A stretch of 64,000 nucleotides of DNA from Loxodes magnus (Eukaryota; Ciliophora; Karyorelictea; Loxodida; Loxodidae), in the NCBI GenBank assembly GCA_946699065.1, contig CAMPDV010000225.1, positions 186,001 through 250,000 of the forward strand, given 5' to 3'. The translations under genes were made by a program, and so were the position numbers. Of the stretch, positions 38,131-49,000 are shown piece after piece. Within the stretch, counting starts at the first letter, position 1. Each line of letters starts with the position of its first letter. Below the pieces are notes generated by a model that saw nothing but the letters and a program-made list of their open reading frames with translations, did not search any database and was not told where the DNA came from.

Positions 38131-39115
38131 ATAAATCTTAGTTATCAGATGGTCTTTTAACTAATTTCCTATTAGAAAGTTTGCTTTTCCTATGGTTTTT
38201 GATTTAATACTAGAACTAAGAAAATTAAAGCATTTTAGGAATTTTTTTGGATTATTATTAAATTTGATCTATTTTTGGTGCCATAGAGATGAAATATGAT
38301 TAATCAGTACTCTATGGAATTTAAAGACTTAGATTTGATATCAATTAATCTAGTTTCTATTCTAATTTCTCAAATTATAATCTTTATTATTCTATTTTTT
38401 ATTATACCTTTTATACTCTTAAAAGCCATGGGTATACAAAAGAATCCTGAAATTATTATCCTTTATCTTATTAGAATTGTTATTCAATTAAGTTAGATTA
38501 TCTTATAGGTATTCATTGAGAGAGGTGTGCTATTTCTTAGGTACCATTTTTTATTATATAAATAATAAATAAGCATAATTTGGAATTAGATTGTTCTTAT
38601 TATTAAATAAAATGAATTAAACTATTTCAAATTAATCATTTTACTTTTGCATTCTAAGATAAACTTAAATATCATTTCCAGTTTTAATTCTATTAGTTAA
38701 AGATCTTAAAATTAGAATTATCTGAATCAATTAACTTTTAGCTAAATGTTTAACTCATTTTAAGTTTTATATCTATTCATTTAAAATTTAGTTTTATTAA
38801 AATTAAAATAGATTTATCAATTAAAATCTAAATTAAACTAAAATAAACTTTTTTGGTTTTCCATGCTTAATTATAATATTGATTAATCATTTGTAATTTT
38901 AAGTTTCTTTTTTATAAGTTATGCTTCTTTTTATTTTGCTTCTATATGGTAAAAATTGATTTATTTTTTTATTATATAAAATGGTAAAAAAGTTGCGTAT
39001 TTATCTGTTCAACTAAATTTAATTTTTATCTTTGATATTTTCAAACATTTTTTAATTTTCTACACTGTCATAGAAAATAAATTGTTTTTATAAATCTTTT
39101 TTTTTTTATTTTGTC
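38131..39115. other. AT-rich spacer
   Basis: A standard-code frame at 38,296-38,496 encodes a hydrophobic peptide of 66 residues with no other support. Otherwise nothing. Confidence 0.4.
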
Positions 39116-39179
39116 TAAAAAAATCTTATAGAGCGCGTAGCACTCTTTGTGCGCAGCTCTTTAAATTAATTTTATTTAA

Positions 39180-39480
39180 TGTAGAAAAATAACTCTTTAT
39201 CGGTCTCTCTATCCTTTTATTCTCTTCCTGTAGTACGTCCCTATAATTTTTCCTTCCAAAGCATAGGATGGAATATGCGACTACGGGTACATTTCCCCGA
39301 TCTATGATGAAGAAAGTTTCGTCCTGGCATTCAGAGTTCTCCAGCTTGTCAAATCTTCCTTCTCTTGTTATTGGTTTCTCTTCTTCCGATTTATCCTCCG
39401 TCTGCGCTCGTTTTTTTGTTGCCTTGCTGGGCCTTCAAGCATCTTCCAAAGGAAAGAATTTTCCACCCTATATATATATA
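39180..39480 (-). repeat. Module B, copy 1
   Basis: About 90% identical, inverted, to 46,010-46,280. Reading minus, one frame gives TEDKSEEEKPITREGRFDKL, ENSECQDETFFIIDRGNVPV and VAYS. Between the two copies this frame has silent differences (AAA/AAG, GAC/GAT, GTC/GTT, GCA/GCT) plus a Gly/Trp and a two-residue change, and a 1-base indel after VAYS. GC is about 45%, far above the surroundings. This looks like a formerly coding segment. I do not recognise the protein. Confidence 0.6.
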
Positions 39481-39749
39481 ATAAAGAGCACGTAATATCT
39501 CACTGATACACCAATCTTACTAGTAAGTTTTTTCCTAAATATAAGTATTTAATTTTTAGTCACAAATGAAAAGTGTATTTTTCATAATTTTTTAATTCTA
39601 AGGAAATTTCTTAAAAATAATATAATATTATGCTTCGGATTATTCTCACAAGATAAAAATGAGTGAGCAATAACAATATTTAAAAATAATTGCGTAAAGT
39701 AAGAAAGATATCATATAAATAAAACTGTATTTTTTTATTATAATTGAAA

Positions 39750-39990
39750 TAAATAGGGAGGAGCAATCCTCTAACGGACATTGACTTAAGATATTGTACC
39801 AGGAAGTACCTACGAGCGAGAACCGAACAAGAATCTTGAAAGGAGCCAAGAGAGAAGACAAAGACTAAAGAGGCATCAAGTAAAATTATTGAAGAAAGAT
39901 GCCAGATATTAAGGTCTCTTAGGGAGCATTCCGATCTCACCCTATAGAAAAAAAACTTACAAAGGATGCTTGCATTTTGTAAGACTTCAG
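39750..39990 (+). repeat. Module C, copy 1
   Basis: Homologous to 51,100-51,250 (inverted). The plus frame reads DIDLRYCTRKYLRARTEQES, KTKTKEASSKIIEERCQILR, SLREHSDLTLQKKNLQRML and AFCKTSARN. The other copy keeps TRKYPQAK and EEALSNVIDERC in the same frame at both ends, with +1 and +2 indels between that restore phase. Possibly a gene of the element. No domain recognised. Confidence 0.55.
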
Positions 39991-40090
39991 CAAGGAATTT
40001 TTTTAATATTAAAAATTTTTATCAAAGAGTTGCACGACATTGAGGTGCTACAGTTCTATAATCTCATTTATTTATTATTTATTTATCATA

Positions 40091-40925
40091 ATTTCTAAAA
40101 GTTTCAAAAGTCCTATAAAGCTATTTTTTCTTTTCTATTTTAGAATTTTTCAAAGTCTATTTATTCTAGAAGCATTTTTATATAAAAGTATTTTATCTAG
40201 AAATTTAAAACAATGATATCTGATTAAAAAATCGATGATAAAAAATTTAGTTCAAAATATGTATCTTGAAATGACTGTTAATAGCAGAATTTATTTTAAA
40301 CTTGAATTTCCATAATAGTAATTTTAACTTTTTTATTAAATAAATTAATTATTAATTAACGTGGGTCTGCCATTATAGGCTATCCACGGTTTAGACTTTT
40401 AATAAAATAGTCTTGATACTCTTTTCTCCTTGTTTTAATTCACAAATATGAAACCTTCTTCTCTCTATTCTTGTGATTCTTTCTAAGGCTGGAGTTGAAA
40501 TTCTTAAGGGATTCTCATTCTAGTACAAAAAGTCAGTCTTGAGTATCTTCTATAGTTAAAAATCTTAGTTTATTTTTGCCTCAGCTATGCCTTGCTTTCC
40601 ACCAACCTCCTATCCAAATTAACGATATAGTGAATAGGAAAGCTTCTGAAGCGCGGACTACAGAATAAGACTCGCTTTTTCTGATATTGAGTCTTAAGCT
40701 AGAGACTAGCTTAAGACTCACCATCCATATTTTAAATTATTAATATCTAAATAAATATTCAAATATTTATATTTCATTAGCAAATTTAATTTTTCAATTA
40801 CTTAATAAGTTATGCATTAATTACGAAAAGATACTGAGAAAGTTTAGTAACTTATAATGAGATTTTTTGTTATAATTAGTTTAAATAACTTAAGTATCAA
40901 GAATGTAGCTTAAACATTTCAAGAC
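40091..40925. other. AT-rich spacer with one mixed-composition patch
   Basis: Region 40,360-40,720 has a higher GC patch (for example GTGGGTCTGCC, CCACCAACCTCC) with no motif I can place. Arms GACTAGCTTAAGACTCA and TTGAGTCTTAAGCTAGAGAC at about 40,690-40,725 form a perfect-looking inverted repeat. Confidence 0.35.
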
Positions 40926-40929
40926 GCTT

Positions 40930-41390
40930 TTTTTGTAATTTGGAATGAAAATTTTTGATGAATTTGTCTATTTTAAGAATTTGATTCTTTGAGAAGCGTT
41001 TGCTTATATAGTTTTAGTTATAAAGAATTAACTTTTTTTCTTTTTCTTTAAAAGCTTTATGATTTTCGAATTCAATAATATCTGCATAGTATCAGCAATC
41101 AAAAATATGATTAGTTTCATCAAAGTCCTATATCTAACATTAATGTGCGATTACTAAGTTCTTATTGAAAATTATAAGAAAAAGTCCTCAGCTTATAGAT
41201 AGAAATAGTCTCTCTAATATAGTGTTTATTATTTTGGTATAAGTAATTTCAGGAAATACACTTTAACTACTTTCTATTCAATCTATAGTTCTTTTTGCTT
41301 TTGGTATAAGTGTATTCCTAGAGAGACATTCCATTAAGATTTTATGTTTTATTTTTTATTCCATGAGTTTATAAAAATCCATATTATACT
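40930..41390 (-). pseudogene. Repeated gene fragment, copy 2 (weakly cyclin-like)
   Basis: Homologue of 22,480-23,080. The minus strand reads FPEITYTKIINTILERLFLS, LIIFNKNLVIAH, then DFDETNHIFDCWYYADIIEF. Trp is TGA. The cyclin resemblance is weak (see copy 1). Frame changes relative to copy 1 suggest decay. Confidence 0.45.
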
Positions 41391-41559
41391 AAACATGTGA
41401 CATGTCAAAAAATTATACAAATCGATGTTATGTTTCTAGTATGGTAAATTGAATTTTGGGCATTTTTATAATAAACAAGCAATGTCTAAGTTTGGATTTT
41501 CTTTGCTGTATAATATTAATTTTTAGTAAAAATGCATTAATTTTTGAGTCGCTATATGT

Positions 41560-43010
41560 GGAAAAAGAAGCCAATTTAAATCAATTAAACATGTCTCATT
41601 TAATGTGAAAGCTTAAGATCTAAATGCCTATCTTGAGATAAATCTTTGCGATTTGGTTATCTTGTTTTTATTCCTTTAAGTCATGAAATAGTAGCTCACG
41701 GAGTAGCATCACTTCCATATTCAGCTTTAGAAAAAATAAAAGTTCGAGAAAGAATTTTGAAGCTGAGAGGGGATACTACTCCATACTTAGAAAGTATTGT
41801 AGTAGTTGCTTTTTAAATAGCTATTCTGTATTTGGTAGCTACTGCTGCACAATGTAATTTGTTAGTTTATTTGATTCCTAACTAACATCTCAAATAGGTA
41901 ACTTCATCTTTTTAAACAATAAGCATTCCATTGAACTTTAGAGTAATAGAAGATTAGCCTTCTTTTCATTGATTTTTTCAAGAATACTATTACTTCACAT
42001 TTGTCTGCATTAATTATAAGTTTTACTCAATCAAAAACTGTGGATATAGTTTGTAATATTTTAGGTATTTTTCTAGAAAGAGGATAATTGAATTGAGTCA
42101 TCAGCAAAGGCTCGCACTACAACAGTTTTAGATAATATTTGAAATCCTAATTTCTTTTGATTATCTTCTAGATATCTCATAACAATATCATAGTATAAAA
42201 TTGCAAGTACAAGGTGTGTGGCTACTTCCTCATAATACTCCATTGCTATATTTAATTGTTCTTGTAAGATATACATCAATTATAAACTTATCATCAACAT
42301 AATCATAAAAAGATTCTAGAGCCAGGATTAAGTCCAAAGGTAACCTAAGTTTTCTAAGATGATCAAAAAGTGATTCCTAGATATGGTATCAAACATTTTT
42401 CCTACATCTATTAAAGTAGCAATTAATTACTTTTTAAGAGACCATCTTCGATGTAAGTCTATAATTTACTAAATAGTCCAAATTTGCTAAGTAGTGGAGC
42501 TTTTACGAGTAAATCCAAATTAGACTGGATGTAAATGTTTCGTTCATAAATATAATTATAAAGTCGTTATATTAGTGCTTTATCATAAATTTTAAGCCGT
42601 TCAATAAAGCGATAGGTAGTCAATAACACCAATTACTTTTGCTTCCCTTTTTGAAAATCGGAAGAATGTTTATTTTTTTCATTACGTTAGGTATTTTAAA
42701 TGTTCTAAGCATGTTATTAATGAAACTTGTAACTATTTGATGCAATTCTTAATCTCCATATTTAATCAGTTCAGCTTTTAGACCATCATTACCTGTGGCT
42801 TTATTATTTGCCAGTTAAGATATAATCTTTTTAATTTTCAATCATGTATAAAGAGGCATATTTTATAAATGACATAATTCCTAATTCAAGATAACAGGTT
42901 TATTTCTAAATGTTCTATCTATTGTTCTGTTTAAGAAGTTAAAATCTATCTTATATAGATTCTTCTTTAATAAAAATTTTAATTTAAGTTATTTTTTATA
43001 TATTTAGTAT
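41560..43010 (-). pseudogene. Non-LTR retrotransposon ORF2 fragment, copy at 42 kb, FADD intact
   Basis: Minus strand: LYKIDFNFLNRTIDRTFRNK; QLANNKATGNDGLKAELIKY near 42,790; LPIFKKGSKSNWCYWLPIAL (Trp = TGA); after a shift QFGFTRKSSTTQQIWTIQQI (the Gln of QxGF is TAA), LIATLIDVGKMFDT near 42,400; AFADD at 42,111-42,097 with both catalytic Asp present; NADKCEVIVFLKK; and a post-RT domain QLGIKQTNKLHCAAVATKYR, ILSKYGVVSPLSFKILSRTF, SKAEYGSDATPW down to about 41,690. Despite the intact catalytic box, two or more frame changes make it inactive. It lacks the endonuclease. Confidence 0.85.
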
Positions 43011-43890
43011 AACTTGGAAATATGAACCAACTTAATTTGTGTTCACATTGTGTAAACATAGTTTTCAGCTATCTTTATAATTATTTTTAGTGTTTTCCTG
43101 GGTTTTTTATTGTCTCTTTTAATTTTCTCTTAAATTTTAAGTGCTATTAAAATACTCTATTTTTTATTTACTTTTAATTTATTTATATAATTCATTTTGT
43201 GAATTCATTATAAGGATTTCTTAATCATAAAATGATTATGATTAAAAAGTTTTAAGTTTGGTGTACTTACTCCTTTTGCTTTTCTTTATTTTTTTGTTAT
43301 ATTTATTTTTTTTAATTAGATCTTTAGAAGAAAATTTGCAATTCTTCCTGTTAACAGTTAACTCAAATTTGCTTTTTCGAAATATGATTTTTTTATTTTT
43401 TTTAGAAATAACTTATTAATTTTTGGTTAAGAACTTTCACTTTATACTTAAATTGGCCAAGGCATAAACTTTTGGCGTTTTGTTAGAATAATTTTTATGT
43501 TTTATTGAACGAAAAATTTTCGAATTTTAATTTTCTAAAACATGTTTTTGCTATTTTAAACATAACAAAAATTTTAATACTTTACTAAAAAAAGTAAAAA
43601 GAAATGTGAAGAGGGTCATTTTAATTAGATCTTTCTTATTTTATTTTCTAATTTTTTTCTTTTTAGAATTAAAATTTTTTAATTTAAGATATTTATATAT
43701 TTGGCTTTATTATTTAGTTTAATTGTTTAGATCAATATTTTATTTTTTTAATCCTTAAAATTTTCCAAACAAATAATAGAAAATTATCTCTTTATCTTCA
43801 TTTTTGAGTAGTTAATTTCTCAGAGAAAAAATTGTTAACTCTTCTGGATGGTTTTTTTTGAAACATTTAACAAAGCCTATGAAAAAAAAA
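43011..43890. other. Very AT-rich spacer
   Basis: T-rich DNA. No gene seen. Confidence 0.5.
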
Positions 43891-43899
43891 TTATACTCT

Positions 43900-44300
43900 T
43901 CTATAACCTCTTAATTTTTCTGACTTTGTTCCGTCTATAAATTTTCCTGTTGTACAAAAATCAGAGCAAAAAATGACCTTACATTTTTTTTCATTCTGAG
44001 AATTATTTTGATATTCTCTGCTTCTTTAAAGCAAGTTTTTAAACATTTTTCACTTTTTTCAAAACACTATCCCTTGTTTTTTTATTCCGTCCCATAAATT
44101 TCCTGTAGTATAAAACTCCGAAGAAAAGGCTTTACATTTTTAAAACTTTGATAGTTTCTTTATTTTTTCCATTTTCCATTAAAAAAATTTCCTTCTTTAA
44201 AAACTCAATCCCTCTAAATTTTTCCACCTTTGTTCCGTCCATAACTTTACCTGTAGTGTAAAACTCAAAGTAAGAAAATAAATTTTTATTCCCACATTCC
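43900..44300. repeat. Tandem repeat, about 150 bp unit, three copies
   Basis: The block TTGTTCCGTC(T/C)ATAAATTTTCC then TGTAGTATAAAACTC(A/C)GA recurs with its CCG at 43,931, 44,087 and 44,235, that is 156 and 148 bp apart. Each is followed by a T-rich stretch. Decayed, no coding sense. Confidence 0.75.
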
Positions 44301-44920
44301 CCAGACTTTAAAATAGCATAAAAAAAATTATAAGATGATAGTATAAAAAAATTATTCAGAAAATAATAAAATTGAAGAAAAAACGTAAATTAAAATTAAA
44401 ATTTCCAAACAAAAGTTTAAAAAAACGTACTAAAATAAAACACTGAATAAATAAAAAAAATTGAAAGCAAAGAAATTAAAATTTAATTAAAACGATAATT
44501 TTGCCAGTCCATTTCATAAAATTTTTTTGATTGTACAACTCTAAAAAATAAAATGAATGAATATTATTATCCTAAGCTTTTTTTATAAAACCGAAAATAA
44601 AAAATAAAGCAATTAAAATATTTTTTGATTTGATAATAAATTTAAATAGTTTTAATTAGCAATCTAATATGTCCATTATTGACATACACACTTTGATAAA
44701 TTTTAAAAACCAATAAATATAACCTTATTAATAACCTTTATTTTAAATTAATAAAGAATATGAAACTTTCTTAATAGCTAAAAAAACATAAATACACTAA
44801 CTTTATTAAAAACTAAATAACCCCTTAAATCTCAATAGCATATATTTTTTAATGTCTTTATCTAACTTTAATAATTAATCAACTTTAAACGTAAAAATTC
44901 AAATATTGAATATACTTGTT
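44301..44920. other. A-rich spacer
   Basis: A-rich DNA downstream of the minus-strand WD40 gene. No gene seen. Confidence 0.5.
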
Positions 44921-44923
44921 CAC

Positions 44924-45417
44924 TCAACTAGCAACCTTCCACCTTCTCACAGTCTTGTCATCTGCTCCAGATACCAACCATCTGTTGTCACCACTTAATG
45001 CTATAAAATTTATTCATCCTGTATGCCCATAAAGAGTCTATACATCACCCGTATTAAAATTTCATATCTTAATCGCTTTATCCTATGATCCAGAAAATAT
45101 AGCAATCGAATTACTACTAATTTGAATACTTGATACTCCTTCTGTATGACCATCCAGAGTTCGAATCAGGCGACCAGTTGAGAAAGACCACATCTTTATC
45201 GTGTTACCCCGACTTCCGGAGACAATCCATTTCATGTCACTTGTTAAAACCACTGAATAAACTGTATTCGAATGACCCATCAAAGTTCTTGTGCATCTTC
45301 CAATCTGAAAATAAAACATCTTTATAGTGTTATCTTCACTTCCAGAGACAATCTATTTCATGTCACTTGTTAAAGATACCGAAAAAACTGAATGCGAATG
45401 ATCCGTCAACATTTTGT
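44924..45417 (-). pseudogene. Truncated WD40-repeat gene (about four blades)
   Basis: Minus strand, in one frame without shifts: HSHSVFSVSLTSDMKQIVSG, TRTLMGHSNTVYSVVLTSDM, NTIKMWSFSTGRLIRTLDGH, SQDKAIKIWNFNTGDVQTLY, GHTGWINFIALSGDNRWLVS, DDKTVRRWKVAS, then TGA (44,926-44,924). Several Trp are TGA and Gln are TAG/TAA. WD40 domains form beta-propellers that hold protein complexes. A full propeller needs about seven blades, so the first three are missing. The coding edge at 45,417 is preceded by TTTAATATTTTAG, matching the splice acceptor before the paralogue at 54,563, so the 5' exon(s) are lost or displaced by the TIR element that begins at about 45,431. Confidence 0.85.
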
Positions 45418-45494
45418 CTAAAATATTAAATAAATAAATAAATTTGATTATAGAGCGCGTAGCACTCTCGTTGGTGCGCAGCTCTTTAAAAAAA

Positions 45495-45610
45495 AATGTT
45501 TCATACTGACAAGAATGTTTCTTACTGATAAAATTATCAGATACTGATAGACCTTGTTCAATACTAGTATAATTATTCAGTACTGATAAAAATGTTCAAT
45601 ACTGATATAA
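45495..45610. repeat. Subterminal 19-bp repeat array, copy 1
   Basis: The core TCAGTACTGAT, or variants ending TACTGA, recurs six times at 19-20 bp spacing just inside the left TIR: (T)ATACTGAC, TTACTGATA, ATACTGATAG, ATACTAGTATA, GTACTGATA, ATACTGATATA. The same array, inverted, lies at 52,553-52,665. Short spaced repeats inside TIRs are typical transposase binding sites in several DNA transposon superfamilies. That role is inferred here. Confidence 0.8.
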
Positions 45611-45611
45611 T

Positions 45612-45940
45612 TTTAGAATACTCGTAATCTTTAATACTTGCTGGAGGTCCAAGAACATGGTAGGATTGTGTCTCATCGCATCACCAAAGCAGAGGACGAC
45701 ATGTGTCAATTATGGGTACTTAAATTCCTCACCTCTGATGAAGCTCGCAATTTTATTTTTTTTTTCGTTCCAGAATTAAAAATAAACGAAGCCAAGCCAG
45801 TGTCGAAGGTCTAAGAATCTTATGTCTCGAGGCCAAACCAAAGCAGAGGAAGACATAAAGTCGATTATGGGTACTTAACTTCCCCAACCTCTGATGAAGA
45901 TGACCTTGTTGTTCAACTTCGAACAACTATGGCATTTTTA
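45612..45940 (+). repeat. Module A, copy 2
   Basis: Over 90% identical to copy 1 (7,690-8,022) and copy 3 (52,249-52,545, inverted). Contains the internal duplicated block with TATGGGTACTTAA. In one plus frame of the first half, four of five differences from copy 1 are silent only if TGA=Trp and TAG=Gln (AGG/AGA, TGA/TGG, CAG/TAG, CCC/CCT). Other frames give mostly amino-acid changes. Indels in the second half prevent a single-frame reading. Product unknown. Confidence 0.8.
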
Positions 45941-46009
45941 AAAAATAAGATATTAATAAAATTATTTATTAAATACATATAATTTCATTTAAATAGAGTG
46001 GAAAGCACT

Positions 46010-46280
46010 CTCCTTCGGATGCTGCTTGAGGCCCAGCAAGGCAACAAAAAAACGAGCGCAGACGGAGGATAAATCGGAAGAAGAGAAGCCAATAACAAGA
46101 GAATGAAGATTTGATAAGCTGGAGAACTCTGAATGCCAGGACGAAACTTTCTTCATCATAGGTTGGGGAAATGTACCCGTAGTTGCTTTTTCATCCTATG
46201 CTTTGGAAGGAAAAATTACAGGGACGTATTACAGAAAGAGAAAAAAGGATAGAGAGACCGATAAAGAGTTATTTTTCTAC
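46010..46280 (+). repeat. Module B, copy 2
   Basis: Direct-strand version of module B (see 39,180-39,480). The Gly codon GGA of copy 1 is TGA here, and the pair GAT CGG becomes GGT TGG. Several third-position differences are silent in the frame containing TFFII..GNVPVVA. Decayed coding sequence or strongly conserved DNA of the element. Confidence 0.6.
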
Positions 46281-46352
46281 ATTAAATAAAATTAATTTAA
46301 AGAGCTGCGCACCAAAGAGTGCTACGCGCTCTATAATCCAATTTATTTATTA

Positions 46353-46685
46353 ATTATTATTTAAGATACTTCAAAGTACTCTATTCTTAAGGATTGCAAA
46401 ATTCTATTTTTTTCCCTAATTCTAGACAAATATAAAATTGACTTGAAATAACCTAATATAAATAAGCTTCTACAATTTATTATATATCTTATTACTTTTA
46501 AATAAAAGGATAAATGATTATATCAAAAAATTTATAACGAATAATTTATATCCTTATTATATTAACTTTTCTATGCATATATCAACTATAGCTTATTTTA
46601 GTTTCAAATCAAAGACTCTTAATAGGAAATAACTTATTTCTTTATAAACCTTTTAAATGATAAACAAAATAAAGCAATTGCTTTA
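46353..46685. other. AT-rich spacer
   Basis: Between TIR element 1 and the truncated 3' end of the ORF2 below. Nothing recognised. Confidence 0.45.
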
Positions 46686-46689
46686 AAAA

Positions 46690-49000
46690 CTGCTGATATT
46701 AATTATTCACTTACATTCAATCCAATAAATGATTTCTTTAAATTTTTATTATTTAAAAGAGATAAAACAAGTTTCTTATTAATTCGTTTATAAAATAAAT
46801 CAATTTGTTTGTTTTTCAAAAATCCCATTTGATTTTAATGCACTAAATTTCTTTTGTATATCAAATTATATAATCTCTCTGTAAGGGCTTTAACATATAA
46901 TTTTAATACCGTGTTTATGAGAGAAATAGGTCTTCAATTTTTTCAATCATCTTTGTTTCCTTTTTTGAAAATAGGAATAATGATTGAAGCGTTTAGTTTC
47001 TCAGGTATTCTTCCAAATCTCAGCATATTATTGAGGAAAGAGTGAAGAATTAAGGTAAGATAATGTCCTCCATATTTTAATAATTCCCCTTTAATGCCAT
47101 CTGGACCTGCTGCTTTGCCATTAGGTATTTTTTATATAATTTGCTAAATTTCTTTAAGAGAAAAAGGCTAGAATTGTTATTAATGTATAGGAAGTTGTTT
47201 TTGAATATCATTATTATTTTTATAAATCGAATCGATTTGCCTATTATTAAGATCAATCTATTCTTGTGTCAAATTTTGGTGTTTGTTAAAAACTTAATTT
47301 TCCCATTAATCAATAAAATCTTTTTTTAGTTACTAATTGAAATTCATTAAATTTCTTTATCTAGGATTCAATAATTTTTTAGCCTATGAAAACATTACTT
47401 TCGGATTTTCATTAAGAAGAAGAAATTTCTTTTTTGCTTTATTTCTTAAAAATTTTCAAAGATGGTATTTGTAATTTTTTCAATACTTATTCGCTATATT
47501 TTAAAGATCAATGACTTTTTAATTAACTCTTCCAAAATAAGCATGAGCTTCTTTATAAGCTGCATTGGCTCTTTTAGCATCAATTTACTTTCTTGTTAGC
47601 TCTTGAGGAAGTTTGTTATATTAAGGATTAGGAATAAATGATCCAAGTTCTTAATCTGCATTCTGTTCAACATTAATTCTTATGAATTCGTATTAATCGT
47701 CTAAATTGTCCTAATCTATTTAAAAAACTCAAAGTAAGATTACAAAAAAGAATTTTGATACTTTTATCTGTCAATTGGATCCTATAGTCTACTAATTTTG
47801 AATTTTCTTTAATATATTTTTTCATCGTATAAATTTGTATTGAATCTAAAATCTACCGTCATCGGGATATGATCAGATACAAAGCAACTATTATGAACCT
47901 AAAAATTAAAAAATTAGTTGCTGTTTAAATTATTATTTATCACAATATAGTCATTGCAATACATTTACCCTGCACTTTTGTGTATGATCGTGTTGCTGCT
48001 CGCATTATTAACTATTTCAAGATCGTTCTATTACAAGAATTCTTTAAATCTTAAAGAGTTATCATAATCATTTTAAGGATTACTTCCAAAATTTAAGAGT
48101 AGAGCATTGAAATCTCCAACCAGTATTTATGGATTATTTGGAAATTAAACAAGCAAAGTGTTGATATAATCATAAGCTTAGTCTTTGATATCGGTACTTT
48201 TATTATTGTCTGGCACATAGCATGATGTTATCAACATATTATCAATCTTAATTGTAATAAATCGTTCGGATTATTCTAAATTAATACTAGATATTTCAGT
48301 ACTATTAATTTCATCTCTTACAATTATACATACTCCTCCGCCTTCATCTGAATTTCTAAAATAAGTTCTGTATCCCTTTAATATAATGGGACAAAAGTCT
48401 TACTTTTGCCACGTTTCGTTTATTGAGAATATGTCTAAATTGTTTTCTATAATAAATTCTTCAGTCATTAATTTTTTACCCGTAATACCATTAATATTGA
48501 CGTGGCCAATCTTAATTTTGTTTATCTATTATTCTCTTGAGAAGTCCTTTGATCCTGCAGGAAGTCCATTTTCATATACACAAATGTTCTTAATTCCTTA
48601 CTTATCATTTTCTATATGTAAGTATGTTTTCTTATGTTCTGAATGCTAGTGAAAGTATTAAACCAATATAAATATTACTTTTTTTGTATATTTTTATAGT
48701 AGTTTTTTATCAATATTAATATTTGTTTTCTTAATACCATCCACTGAGCCTTAACTTAAATCTGAGTTAATCGTAACATATTTACCTTGGACATTACTCA
48801 TTTAATATCCCGTACGCCTTCAAGAACCTTGCTTAATAAATTCTTAGAGTTAAGGAGCGCTTAAATTAAAGGCTCTTATTAGAAAGTCACACTCTTACTA
48901 ATTTTTCTGTTTATTTGTTCTTTTTGCAGGAGGAACTTATATATTATCTATTTCATGTTTTCTTTTGAATGGAATACTAATATTAGAGTTAATTTTAATT
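46690..49000 (-). CDS. Non-LTR retrotransposon ORF2: APE endonuclease + N-terminal half of RT
   Basis: One minus frame runs from about 49,000 to 46,812 with no frame change. A hydrophilic leader is followed by the endonuclease: IKIGHVNINGITGKKLM; SINETW (NETW at 48,420-48,409); GGGVCIIVRDEI; ITSCYVPDNN; ILVGDFNALLL (GDFNA at 48,117-48,103); CNDYIVINN; VSDHIPMTVDF (47,877-47,869). Next come a basic linker, the RT start IPNGKAAGPDGIKGELLKYG, IIPIFKKGNKDDWKNWRPIS (NWRPIS at 46,939-46,922, Trp = TGA) and QNQMGFLKNK (46,831). Homology to other copies stops there, so fingers are present but palm and catalytic Asp are absent. The endonuclease nicks target DNA to prime reverse transcription. Retained frame suggests recent loss of the 3' half. 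Its leader shows no CCHC. Confidence 0.88.

Larger units (their letters stand above)
39118..40090. mobile_element. TIR element 2 (about 0.95 kb)
   Basis: The left end TTATAGAGCGCGTAGCACTC starts near 39,128, and the right end GAGTTGCACGACATTGAGG / TGCTACAGTTCTATAATC lies at 40,027-40,063, followed by ATTTATTTATT. The ends are inverted copies of each other, and each arm can itself fold (GAGC-GCG-CAC with bulges). Inside are module B on the minus strand (39,180-39,480) and module C on the plus strand (39,750-39,990). The right arm has drifted, so the copy is old. No transposase motif (DDE) is recognised, so it is probably non-autonomous. Confidence 0.75.
45431..46352. mobile_element. TIR element 1 (about 0.92 kb), best-preserved copy
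   Basis: The left arm starts AATAAATAAATTTGATTATA then GAGCGCGTAGCACTC (45,452-45,467); the right arm mirrors it, ending GAGTGCTACGCGCTCTATAATC at about 46,316-46,338 plus ATTTATTTATT. Inside, left to right: TIR, six 19-bp subterminal repeats (45,495-45,605), module A (45,612-45,940), an AT-rich joint with the small hairpin GAGTGGAAAGCACTC (45,997-46,011), module B on the plus strand (46,010-46,280), TIR. No transposase motif is seen, so it is likely non-autonomous. It lies directly beside the truncated WD40 gene. Confidence 0.85.

Noticed and set aside
38296..38496. Hydrophobic 66-residue frame as a membrane peptide.
   Set aside because: Hydrophobic frames are expected by chance in T-rich DNA. 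No conservation or context supports it.
45431..46352. The foldable ends with ATTTATT tails looked like SINE 3' ends recognised by a LINE RT.
   Set aside because: In three elements the sequence occurs at both ends in inverted orientation with subterminal repeats, which fits a TIR DNA element, not a SINE.
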